Shown here: one piece after another, positions 33,747 through 41,858 of the stretch
Layout: every line of letters starts with the position of its first letter
Numbering within the stretch: the stretch's first letter is position 1
Assembly (NCBI RefSeq): GCF_000519185.1
Contig: NZ_JAFA01000021.1
Span: 1-64,000 of the forward strand
DNA length: 64,000 nt
Reading direction: 5' to 3'
Source: Paraburkholderia nodosa DSM 21604
Lineage (GTDB): Bacteria; Pseudomonadota; Gammaproteobacteria; Burkholderiales; Burkholderiaceae
Notes under the pieces: model-generated
What the model saw: the letters and a program-made list of their open reading frames with translations, nothing else
What the model was told of the DNA's origin: nothing
Database searches by the model: none
Program-made: the position numbers and the translations under genes

Positions 33747-35393
33747 TCAGACCGATGCGGCCAGCCAATGCGAAACCGCAATCGTCAGCGCCGCCGCAAC
33801 GAGCGCACCATAAGGCGCAAGACTGAACCACCGGCTGCGCACTGGCACGCTCACTTCCATATCGAGCGCACTGCCCGCCGGAAACCGCCCGCGATCCTGC
33901 CAGTAATGCCGGAAAGCAAACACCGGCACGATCAGCAGCATGGCGATGAGGCCATCGCGCAGCGTCCCCTCGCCTTGCAGATTGGCCCCCGCGCCTACGA
34001 ACACTAGGTTCGCATAGCCGCACAGCGCACCCAGCGTGAGCAGCCACGTCGGGCAACGAAACGGACGTGTCCACGCGCCACGGTCCATGCGATGAATCCA
34101 GCCCGACTGAAGGTTCAGGAACACGAACAACATGTAGCAGACGTTCGAGATCGACAGCACCGTCATATAGTCCGACATCGCGAGCAGGACGAGATTGAAA
34201 CCCAGATCGGTCCACATCGCCGCTGTCGGCGCACCGTGCTCGTTCACGCGCGAGAGGTAGCGCGGCAGCCAGCCGTCCACCGAAGCCTGATAAAGCGTGC
34301 GCGACGAACCCATCATCGACGTCATCACGATCAGCAAGATGGAGAGCATCAGCATCACCACCACGGCGTTGCCCACCCAGGCGCCGCCGCCCACCATCGC
34401 GGCCATCGCGGCGCCCACACCGGTGCCGTCGCCAATGCGCGGATCGAGCATCATCGCCGTGCCCAGTGAGCCCTGAAACGCGAGCGGAACGAGCGTCATC
34501 ACGACGAGGCAAAGCGCGCCCGACCAGAATATCGCCCGCGCCGTATCGCGCCGCGGGTCGCGAAACTCGCGCGTATAGCACACCGCCGTTTCGAACCCGT
34601 ACGATGCCCATCCCGCCATGAACATCGCGCCCAGCGCCATGACCACGCCCTGCCCATTCCATGCGCCGAACACCGCCGCGCTGAGATTGCCGTGCGCGTC
34701 GTGCCCGAGCGGCAGCAGCGGAAAGAGATGCTTTGCGGGAACATCGCCCGTGATGAAGGGCACGAGGCCGACGATCAAAAGCGGCGTGAGCGAAGCGATG
34801 CCCAGAATCTTCTGCGTTTTCGCGGCCTTCGAAGCGCCGCTGTGCTGAAGCCGGAACGTGATGAGCAAGAACGCCGCAGCAATCACGAACGTCGCATTGA
34901 TGCGCAGCGTGAGACCTGGCTTGATGAAGTTCAGGTTGGCGAGCGTCCAGTGCCACTGCATGATCGCCGCTTCGGGTGCGAACAGCGTGGCGAGCGCGTA
35001 GTTCGCGGCGAGTCCACAGCCAAGCGCGAGCATGGGCGACCACGCGAGCCAGTTACACCACACGGAAACCGGCGCGATCATCTTGCTGTATCGGACCCAA
35101 CCAATTGCTCCGTACACCGAAGCGCCGCCCGACTTGTGCGGAAAGAGCCCTGAAATCTCGGCGTAAGTGGCGCTTTGCACGAGGCCCATCGTAATCGACG
35201 CGATCCAGATGGCCCAGGCCGGCTGGCCGATGGTCGCGCAAACGCCGCCAATCGTGAACAGCACGCCCGCGGGCACGCCGCTCGTCACCCAGAACGCATC
35301 CTTCCATGTGAGGCCGCGTTGCAGCGCATGGCCATGACTGTCTCGTGCGGTGCTCTCCTCTGCGCCGTGCGTACCAATTCCCGCTTGCTCCAT
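33747..35393 (-). CDS. APC-family amino acid/amine permease
   Basis: This 548-residue integral membrane protein has about 12 hydrophobic segments and belongs to the amino acid-polyamine-organocation superfamily (N-terminal WVTSGVPAGVLFTIGGVCATIG; ATYAEISGLFPHKSGGASVYG). The ATG at 35393 is chosen because AGAGGAGGA lies just upstream; the frame is open ten codons further. It follows choX by 99 bases on the same strand, and no ABC permease or ATPase is adjacent to choX. This suggests uptake of choline or a related amine, but the substrate is not evident from sequence. Confidence 0.88.
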   Translation of the reverse strand: MEQAGIGTHGAEESTARDSHGHALQRGLTWKDAFWVTSGVPAGVLFTIGGVCATIGQPAWAIWIASITMGLVQSATYAEISGLFPHKSGGASVYGAIGWVRYSKMIAPVSVWCNWLAWSPMLALGCGLAANYALATLFAPEAAIMQWHWTLANLNFIKPGLTLRINATFVIAAAFLLITFRLQHSGASKAAKTQKILGIASLTPLLIVGLVPFITGDVPAKHLFPLLPLGHDAHGNLSAAVFGAWNGQGVVMALGAMFMAGWASYGFETAVCYTREFRDPRRDTARAIFWSGALCLVVMTLVPLAFQGSLGTAMMLDPRIGDGTGVGAAMAAMVGGGAWVGNAVVVMLMLSILLIVMTSMMGSSRTLYQASVDGWLPRYLSRVNEHGAPTAAMWTDLGFNLVLLAMSDYMTVLSISNVCYMLFVFLNLQSGWIHRMDRGAWTRPFRCPTWLLTLGALCGYANLVFVGAGANLQGEGTLRDGLIAMLLIVPVFAFRHYWQDRGRFPAGSALDMEVSVPVRSRWFSLAPYGALVAAALTIAVSHWLAASV

Positions 35394-35460
35394 CTGCCTC
35401 CTCCTCTTTTGAACGCTAATCAACCAAAATTGCTGCGCAAATAGGGATGTACCGCAGGGG

Positions 35461-35484
35461 TGTCCGCGGCTTTCGCCGCGGACA
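35461..35484. other. Perfect hairpin between choX and the permease gene
   Basis: TGTCCGCGGC, the loop TTTC and the exact complement form a ten-base-pair stem, immediately after the choX stop codon. No T-run follows on the minus strand. It probably attenuates or processes the transcript so that the binding protein is made in excess of the permease. Confidence 0.5.
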
Positions 35485-35492
35485 AAGGCGCG

Positions 35493-36443
35493 TTAGTGCA
35501 CGCCCAACGAGGCGCGCACGGCAGGCAGGCCCGGCTTGCCGTCCAGCGTGGTCACGCCGGCGAGCCAGTTGTCGAGCACCTGCGGATTGCTGCGCAGCCA
35601 GTCGGCGGCGGCCTTGTTGGGGTCTTCCTTGTTGGCGATCGGCACCATCAAATGGTTCTCGATGGCGGTCGTGAACTGCAGGTTGGAGACGAATTTCGCC
35701 ACGTTCGGGCAGCGCGCGGCATAGTCGGGCGGTTCCGCCGTCAGCACGCGCGCCGCGCCATAGTCAGGCCCGAACACCGCGTCGCCGCCCGAGAGATAGT
35801 CGATTTTCATCTGCACGTTCATCGGATGCGGCTCCCAGCCGAGGAACACGATCCATTGCTTCTCGCGCACGGCGCGGTTCACCTGCACGAGCATGCCCGC
35901 CTCGCTCGATTCGACGAGCTTGAATTTGCCGAGTCCATACTGGTTTGCGCCGATCATCTTCTGGATCAGCGCGTTGCCGTCGTTGCCGGGTTCGATGCCG
36001 TAGATGCGCCCTTGCAGCTTGTCCGCGTACTTCGCAATGTCCTGGAACGATTTGAGGCCGCCCTGGTAGACGTAATCGGGAACGGCAAGCGTATATTTCG
36101 CGCCCGTGAGATTCGGCGTCGAGAGCACCTTGATCGAGCCCGACTTCGCGAAAGGCTCGATGATCGGGTCCATGGTCGGCGACCAGTAGCCGAGGAACAC
36201 ATCGATCTGCTTGCTCTTGAGCCCCGCAAACGTGATCGGCACCGAGGCGATCGTTTTGGTCGGCGCATAGCCGAGCGCGCCGAGGATCGTTGACGCCACG
36301 CCCGTGGTCGCCGCGATATCGGTCCAGCCCACGTCCGCGAAGCGCACGTCCTTGCATGCGGCGGGGTCGGCCGCGTAGGCGCTGGTGCAGAGGATCGCGG
36401 CGCACGCGAGCGCGCCTGTCTTAAGCAGGGGGAATCGGCACAT
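35493..36443 (-). CDS. choX: Choline ABC transporter substrate-binding protein
   Basis: This 316-residue periplasmic protein has a Sec signal (cleaved about AYA-ADPAAC). It strongly resembles the rhizobial choline-binding ChoX: ADPAACKDVRFADVGWTDI, FLGYWSPTMDP, YGIEPGNDGNALIQKM, ESSEAGMLVQV and FLGWEPHPMN. The ATG at 36443 is preferred over the one at 36449 because AGGAG lies six bases upstream of it and directly abuts the other. No choV/choW genes adjoin it. It may feed the ABC core at 1261-3319, as several binding proteins share CbcWV in Pseudomonas. Its promoter carries both a paired RCGACR site and a BetI-like palindrome. Confidence 0.93.
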   Translation of the reverse strand: MCRFPLLKTGALACAAILCTSAYAADPAACKDVRFADVGWTDIAATTGVASTILGALGYAPTKTIASVPITFAGLKSKQIDVFLGYWSPTMDPIIEPFAKSGSIKVLSTPNLTGAKYTLAVPDYVYQGGLKSFQDIAKYADKLQGRIYGIEPGNDGNALIQKMIGANQYGLGKFKLVESSEAGMLVQVNRAVREKQWIVFLGWEPHPMNVQMKIDYLSGGDAVFGPDYGAARVLTAEPPDYAARCPNVAKFVSNLQFTTAIENHLMVPIANKEDPNKAAADWLRSNPQVLDNWLAGVTTLDGKPGLPAVRASLGVH

Positions 36444-36534
36444 CGTCATCTCCTCAGGAATCGAACTGCGTCGCAGGGTCATGAAGTCTCATGACACATG
36501 GTTGTCCGGCAAAAAGCGGACTAACGTAGCAATT

Positions 36535-36561
36535 GCGACGAGCAATTGCGCAGAAGCGACA
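36535..36561 (-). promoter_or_regulatory. Candidate GbdR-type operator upstream of choX
   Basis: GCGACG at 36535-36540 and GCGACA at 36556-36561 are 21 bases apart, 92 bases before the choX ATG. The flanks also resemble the site at 3406 (AATT before the first half, AGAA/AAAA before the second). Confidence 0.48.
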
Positions 36562-36603
36562 AGCGATTCCAGCGAGCGCCGATGAACAGCGGCTTTAAGT
36601 TAA

Positions 36604-36615
36604 TTGAACGATCAA
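36604..36615. promoter_or_regulatory. BetI-like operator upstream of choX
   Basis: TTGAACGATCAA is an inverted repeat matching the core at the betI promoter (TTGAACATTCAA). It lies about 160 bases before the choX ATG in the metR-choX gap, which fits choline-controlled expression of a choline-binding protein. Confidence 0.5.
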
Positions 36616-36708
36616 TATACGGACTTGCGCGGCGTTCCTTTCATTTTCAAAACGTAATCAGGCCGCCACACGCGTCCATTGCCGCAAGCTCGCGTGCGCC
36701 GCGCCGCG

Positions 36709-37617
36709 TCAGCCTCGCACGCGGGGCTGTTGCCAGACCGGGTCGCGCGCGAAATCGACAAAGGATTTCAGGTAATCGACCACGGCGTCGCCTTCCCGCG
36801 TGCCGAGAAAGATCTGCTTCGCGATGCCCTGCTTGCCGAGCTTCACGATCGCGAGCGGCATGCGGTCTGCGTATTCTTCCGCGAGCCAGCGCGGCAACGC
36901 AGCCACGCCGCGATGGCTCGCGACCATCTGCAGCATGATGTCGGTCGTTTCGATCGTCTTGTGACGGCGCGGCGTGATGCTTGCGGGCCGCAGAAACTGG
37001 TTGTAGATATCGAGCCGGTCGGTATCCACGGGATACGTGATGAGCGTTTCGTCGACGAGCTGCTCGGGCTTCACGTAGCGCACGTTCGCGAGCCGATGGT
37101 TTTCCGCGACCACCAGCACCTGTTCGTAGTCGAACACCGGATCGAAACGCAGTCCGGGCCGGTTGAGCGGATCGGGCGTGACCAGCACGTCGATGTCATA
37201 GCCGATCAACGCGCCGATGCCGCCAAACTGAAAACGCTGCTTCACGTCCACGTCGACGTCGGGCCAGCGCGCCAGATACGGCGAGACCACCTTGAGCAGC
37301 CACTGATAGCACGGGGCGCATTCCATGCCGATGCGCAGCGTGCCGCGCTCGCCCGCGGCGTACTGCTTCATGCGCTCTTCCGCGAGTTCGAACTGGGGCA
37401 AGAGGCGTTCGGCCAACGAGAGCAGATATTGCCCGGCCTGCGTCAGCCGCAGGCTGCGCCCCTCGCGGTCCCAGATTTGCGTGCCGAGCTGCTGCTCGAT
37501 CTTCTTGACCGTATGGCTCAACGCCGATTGCGTGAGGAAAAGCGACTCCGCGGCGGCGGTCAGCGAGCCCTGCCGGGCGACTTCGCGGACGATGACAAGA
37601 TGAATGCGTTCGAGCAT
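36709..37617 (-). CDS. metR: LysR-family regulator of methionine biosynthesis
   Basis: This 302-residue LysR-type regulator, activated by homocysteine in enteric bacteria, has the N-terminal HTH MLERIHLVIVREVARQGSLT with LFLTQSALSHTVKKIEQQLG. Its effector domain retains MetR-like ECAPCYQWLLKV, LITYPVDTDRLDIY and MVASHRGVAALPRW. The start at 37617 gives the canonical MetR N-terminus, although the ribosome site is weak; a 36-codon upstream extension looks non-coding. It is divergent from metE across 150 bases with a strong inverted repeat. Confidence 0.93.
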   Translation of the reverse strand: MLERIHLVIVREVARQGSLTAAAESLFLTQSALSHTVKKIEQQLGTQIWDREGRSLRLTQAGQYLLSLAERLLPQFELAEERMKQYAAGERGTLRIGMECAPCYQWLLKVVSPYLARWPDVDVDVKQRFQFGGIGALIGYDIDVLVTPDPLNRPGLRFDPVFDYEQVLVVAENHRLANVRYVKPEQLVDETLITYPVDTDRLDIYNQFLRPASITPRRHKTIETTDIMLQMVASHRGVAALPRWLAEEYADRMPLAIVKLGKQGIAKQIFLGTREGDAVVDYLKSFVDFARDPVWQQPRVRG

Positions 37618-37650
37618 AAAAAAGGAGAATCCCGTGCCAGGCTGGCGATA

Positions 37651-37698
37651 GATGAAGAAAACTAATGGATGGATGAAATAATGCCATTTTTCTTCATC
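37651..37698. promoter_or_regulatory. Inverted repeat in the metR-metE intergenic region
   Basis: GATGAAGAAAA (37651-37661) is the exact complement of TTTTCTTCATC (37688-37698), with 26 bases between. The arms contain TGAA/TTCA, the half-sites of MetR boxes. The position between divergent metR and metE fits a MetR operator controlling both. Confidence 0.6.
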
Positions 37699-37767
37699 GT
37701 CTGATACCTCTATGATCGCTGCCACTCTGGATCGTTTTCTGCACTTTCATTTCGGACGGCACCACAC

Positions 37768-40062
37768 ATGGTCACCACGCACAATCTCGGCTTTCCGCGC
37801 ATCGGCGCGAAACGCGAACTCAAATTCGGTCTGGAACGCTACTGGAAGGGCGAATCCTCGCGCGACGAACTGAAGGCGCTCGGCGCGCAACTGCGCGCGC
37901 GTCACTGGGAAAACCAGAAGGGTCTCGACCTCGTGCCCGCCGGCGACTTCGCGTTCTACGACCAGGTGCTCGACATGAGCTTCACGCTCGGCAACCTGCC
38001 CGAGCGCGTGCAGGGCTTCCACGGCGACAAGCTCGACAACTACTTCCGCGTGGCGCGTGGCCGCTCGGCGGCAGGCGCCGAGGACCATGCCGCTTGCTGC
38101 GGCGGCGTCGCGGCCGGCGAAATGACGAAGTGGTTCGACACGAACTATCACTACATCGTCCCCGAATTCACGGCCGACACGCAGTTCAACCTCGACACCT
38201 CGCGTCTTTCCGAGCAACTGCGCGAAGCCCGCGAACTGGGCGTGAAGGCCAAGCCGGTGATCATCGGGCCGCTCACGTACCTGTGGCTCGGCAAGGCCAA
38301 GGACGACTCGGACAAGCTGGCGCTGCTGCCGCGCATCATGCCCGTGTACCGCGCGCTGCTCGACTACTTCCGCGTGATGGACATCGAATGGGTGCAGATC
38401 GACGAGCCGATTCTCGTGACCGAACTCGATCCGGCCTGGCGCGCCGCGTTCGCGACGGCGTATGAAGGGTTCGAACTGCGCAGCATCAAGCTGCTGCTGG
38501 CCACCTACTTCGGCCAACTGCAGGACAATCTCGACCTCGCGTGCTCGCTGCCCGTCGACGGTCTGCATATCGACGCGATCAACGCCCGAGACGAAGTCGC
38601 GCTGGCCGCGCAAAAGCTGCCGGCGCAGAGCGTGCTTTCAGTGGGCGCGATCAACGGCCGCAATATCTGGAAGACGGACCTGAACGCCACGCTCGACTGG
38701 CTCGAGCCGCTCGCGAAGCAACTGGGCGAGCGCCTCTGGATCGCGCCGTCGTGCTCGCTGCTGCACGTGCCGGTGGATCTCGCGAGCGAAGAGAAGCTCG
38801 ACGCTGACATCCGTTCGTGGCTCGCGTTCGCACTGGAAAAGCTCGACGAAGTGAAGGTACTCGCCACGGCGCTGAATGTTGGCCGCGACAAAGTCGCCGC
38901 TGAACTCGCCGCGAACGCCGCTGCGGTTGAAGCGCGCCGCCAGTCGCCGCGCGTGAACAACCCCGCAGTGAAGGCCGCAATCGCCCGCATCGACGCGCAG
39001 CTAGGCAATCGTCAGCACGCTTACGCCGAGCGCGCCGCGAAGCAGGCCGCACGCCTGAAGCTGCCCGCATTCCCGACCACCACGATCGGCTCGTTCCCGC
39101 AAACGGCGGAAATCCGCCAGGCGCGCAGCCAGTTCAAAAGCGGCGCGCTCGACAACGCGGGCTACCAGGCCGCCATGCGCGCCGAAATCGAGCGCAGCGT
39201 GCGTGAGCAGGAGCAACTGGGTCTCGACGTGCTCGTGCACGGCGAAGCCGAGCGCAACGACATGGTCGAATACTTCGGCGAGCAGCTCGACGGCTACGCG
39301 TTCAGCCAGTTCGGCTGGGTGCAGTCGTACGGCTCGCGCTGCGTGAAGCCGCCCATTCTGTTCGGCGACATCAGCCGCCCGAAGGCAATGACGGTGGAGT
39401 GGATCACCTACGCGCAGTCGCTCACGAACAAGCCCATGAAGGGCATGCTCACCGGCCCCGTGACGATCCTCAACTGGTCCTTCGTGCGCGACGACCAGCC
39501 GCGTTCGGTCTCGTGCTACCAGCTTGCGCTCGCCATTCGCGAAGAAGTGCTCGACCTGGAAAAGGCCGGCGTGGGCGTGATCCAGATCGACGAGGCCGCG
39601 CTGCGCGAAGGTCTGCCGCTGCGCCGCGCGCAGTGGGGCGAGTATCTGCGCTGGGCCGTGGAATCGTTCCGCATCACGGCAAACGGCGTGGAAGACGAAA
39701 CGCAGATCCACACCCACATGTGCTATTCGGAGTTCAACGACATCATCGCGTCGATCGCCGATATGGACGCGGACGTCATCACGATCGAGACCTCGCGCTC
39801 GGACATGGAACTGCTCGACGCGTTCGACAACTTCAAGTATCCGAACGAAATCGGGCCTGGCGTATACGACATTCACTCGCCGAACATCCCGACCGAAGCG
39901 CACATCGTGCAGCTGATGCAGAAGGCCGCCGGGCGCATTCCGGCAGAACGCCTGTGGGTCAACCCTGACTGCGGTCTGAAGACGCGTCAGTGGGCCGAGG
40001 TGATTCCGGCGCTGACCAACATGGTCGCTGCCGCCAAGGCGTTGCGCAGCCAGGTGCAATAA
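37768..40062 (+). CDS. metE: Cobalamin-independent methionine synthase
   Basis: This 764-residue enzyme transfers the methyl of 5-methyl-tetrahydropteroyl-triglutamate to homocysteine. It has the N-terminal NLGFPRIGAKRELKFGLERYW. The C-terminal catalytic half contains FPTTTIGSFPQTAEIRQAR, and the zinc ligands lie in HTHMCYSEFND and NPDCGLKTRQW. The length is normal. It is controlled by the adjacent metR and ends at a bidirectional terminator. A DHAACCGGVAA stretch near residue 110 is a small lineage-specific variation. Confidence 0.97.
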   Translation: MVTTHNLGFPRIGAKRELKFGLERYWKGESSRDELKALGAQLRARHWENQKGLDLVPAGDFAFYDQVLDMSFTLGNLPERVQGFHGDKLDNYFRVARGRSAAGAEDHAACCGGVAAGEMTKWFDTNYHYIVPEFTADTQFNLDTSRLSEQLREARELGVKAKPVIIGPLTYLWLGKAKDDSDKLALLPRIMPVYRALLDYFRVMDIEWVQIDEPILVTELDPAWRAAFATAYEGFELRSIKLLLATYFGQLQDNLDLACSLPVDGLHIDAINARDEVALAAQKLPAQSVLSVGAINGRNIWKTDLNATLDWLEPLAKQLGERLWIAPSCSLLHVPVDLASEEKLDADIRSWLAFALEKLDEVKVLATALNVGRDKVAAELAANAAAVEARRQSPRVNNPAVKAAIARIDAQLGNRQHAYAERAAKQAARLKLPAFPTTTIGSFPQTAEIRQARSQFKSGALDNAGYQAAMRAEIERSVREQEQLGLDVLVHGEAERNDMVEYFGEQLDGYAFSQFGWVQSYGSRCVKPPILFGDISRPKAMTVEWITYAQSLTNKPMKGMLTGPVTILNWSFVRDDQPRSVSCYQLALAIREEVLDLEKAGVGVIQIDEAALREGLPLRRAQWGEYLRWAVESFRITANGVEDETQIHTHMCYSEFNDIIASIADMDADVITIETSRSDMELLDAFDNFKYPNEIGPGVYDIHSPNIPTEAHIVQLMQKAAGRIPAERLWVNPDCGLKTRQWAEVIPALTNMVAAAKALRSQVQ

Positions 40063-40113
40063 GGCGCCGAAGCGCACGCCCGCTAGCCCGTTAGCCCGTT
40101 AGCGAGTCGTGTC

Positions 40114-40149
40114 ATGCGCCCCGAGCCTGTCTCGGGGCGCATCAGTTTT
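40114..40149. terminator. Bidirectional terminator after metE
   Basis: ATGCGCCCCGAG (40114-40125) pairs perfectly with CTCGGGGCGCAT (40131-40142) around a five-base loop, followed by CAGTTTT. It lies between the convergent metE and acyl-CoA ligase genes. Confidence 0.8.
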
Positions 40150-40177
40150 CAACCCAATCGAGTTGCTCGCGCAACCA

Positions 40178-41848
40178 TTACCGCAACTCGCGCCGCAAGA
40201 TCTTCCCCGTGGCTGTCTTCGGTAATTCGTCGCGGAACTCGACGATGCGCGGGTATTTGTACGCAGCCATGCGCGCCTTGCAGAACGCGATCAGTTCCGC
40301 CGCGTCGGCCACCGCGCCCGCACGCAGGCTCACCACCGCTTTCACGGTCTCGCCGCGATACGCATCGGGCACGCCCACCACGGCCGCTTCACGCACGGCG
40401 GGATGGCCGTAAAGCACGTCTTCCACTTCACGTGGCCAGACCTTGTATCCGGCCGCATTGATCATGTCCTTCTTGCGGTCGACGAGATAGAACCAGCCCG
40501 CTTCGTCCATGAAGCCGACGTCGCCGGTATGGAACCAGCCGCCGCGCAACGCATCGACCGTCGCCGCCGCGTTGTTCCAGTAGCCGGGCACGATCATCGG
40601 TCCGCGGCAGACGATCTCGCCCGTTTCACCGGGCGCGAGCATGTGCCCATCATCGTCGACGATCGCCGCTTCGGCGCCCGGCACGGGCACGCCCATGGCC
40701 AGCGCGCCGCTGCGCGGATCGACGGGCGCCGTCCGCGCGAGCGGCACCAAGTGCGTGGGCGAATTCGTTTCGGTGAGCCCATACGCGCCGTGGATCACGT
40801 GGCCGAACTTCGTGCGAAACGCCTCCACCACACTGGGCGCGATGGGCGCGCCGCCCGAATAGATCTTCGTGAGCGTCGCCAGTTGCTCGCGGGTCGCGTC
40901 GGCGTGATGCAGCAGCGCGATAAACACGGTGATCGCGCCAATCGTGAATTCCGCGCGGTGTTCCTCGATGGCGTCGAGCGTGGCCGCCGGGTCGAAGCGG
41001 TGCGTGAGAATGAGCGGCGCGCGCGCAATCCACGCCGCGCCGATGTGGCCAACCAGGCCGGTAATGTGAAAGAGCGGCGCCACGCCGAGTATCGGGCCGC
41101 CTTCGCGCAGGCCGCAGAAATCGCGGTAGGTCTGCGAGTTGAACGCGAAGTTGCCGTGCGTGCAGATCGCACCTTTCGGGCGGCCGCTCGTGCCCGAGGT
41201 ATAGACGAGCATGGCGGCGTCGCTCGCCGCCAGCGCGACCGGCGGCGCCTTGCGCCCTGGCTGCACGGCCTGCGCTGCCTGCAAAAGATCGCGTGCGCCC
41301 TCGCCTGCCCCGCTTGCCTCGCGCTGTGCACCGAACACGCGTGGATCGTCGCGTGTTTGCAGCGCACGCGCGCGCGTCGTGAGTACCCGCGGCGCGGCTT
41401 TGCCTTCGGCTTCGATACTCGCCATCACTTCGCGAACGACTTCGCCTTCGAGCGCGGCGTCGCAGATCAGCACGCGCGTTTGCGAATCGTCGAGCAACAG
41501 TCTCAGTTCGCGCGCGCGGTTCATCGGATTGACCGGCACCATCACGGCGCCCGCCTTCCAGATGCCGAGCAAGGCCATCACGAACTGCGGCACGTTCTGC
41601 AGATAGAGCGCTACACGGTCGCCACGCTGCACGCCTTCGTCCAGCAGCAAGCAGGCGATGCGATCGCTCCATGCGTCGAGCGCCTGCCAGTCGAGCCTGC
41701 CGTCGAAGTAGAGCAGCGCGCTTTCGTGCGGCGCGCGAGCGAGCGCCGCCGCGAACATGTCGAGACCGTTCGTATAGTCCTGGCGAGGATTCGGCTCGAT
41801 CCCGGCGTCGTATAGCGCGCGCCAGGGAAAGCGTTCGTAGGCGTTCAC
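40178..41848 (-). CDS. Class I adenylate-forming acyl-CoA ligase
   Basis: This 556-residue AMP-dependent synthetase/ligase has the P-loop-like A3 motif YTSGTSGRPKG, A5 (HGAYGLTETNS), A7/A8 (GWFHTGDVGFMDEAG, then DRKKDMINAAGYKVWP) and the C-terminal catalytic lysine (LPKTATGKILRREL). The acid it activates is not evident. It lies 10 bases after an MFS transporter gene on the same strand, suggesting uptake and CoA-activation of one organic acid. No dedicated regulator or further catabolic gene adjoins, so the pathway is open. Confidence 0.9.
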   Translation of the reverse strand: MNAYERFPWRALYDAGIEPNPRQDYTNGLDMFAAALARAPHESALLYFDGRLDWQALDAWSDRIACLLLDEGVQRGDRVALYLQNVPQFVMALLGIWKAGAVMVPVNPMNRARELRLLLDDSQTRVLICDAALEGEVVREVMASIEAEGKAAPRVLTTRARALQTRDDPRVFGAQREASGAGEGARDLLQAAQAVQPGRKAPPVALAASDAAMLVYTSGTSGRPKGAICTHGNFAFNSQTYRDFCGLREGGPILGVAPLFHITGLVGHIGAAWIARAPLILTHRFDPAATLDAIEEHRAEFTIGAITVFIALLHHADATREQLATLTKIYSGGAPIAPSVVEAFRTKFGHVIHGAYGLTETNSPTHLVPLARTAPVDPRSGALAMGVPVPGAEAAIVDDDGHMLAPGETGEIVCRGPMIVPGYWNNAAATVDALRGGWFHTGDVGFMDEAGWFYLVDRKKDMINAAGYKVWPREVEDVLYGHPAVREAAVVGVPDAYRGETVKAVVSLRAGAVADAAELIAFCKARMAAYKYPRIVEFRDELPKTATGKILRRELR

Positions 41849-41858
41849 GTTGGTCTCC

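Noticed and set aside
35409..35423. TTGAACG-CTAATCAA near the APC permease as a BetI operator
   Set aside because: The half-sites are separated by three extra bases compared with the sites at 28166 and 36604, so it breaks the palindrome spacing.
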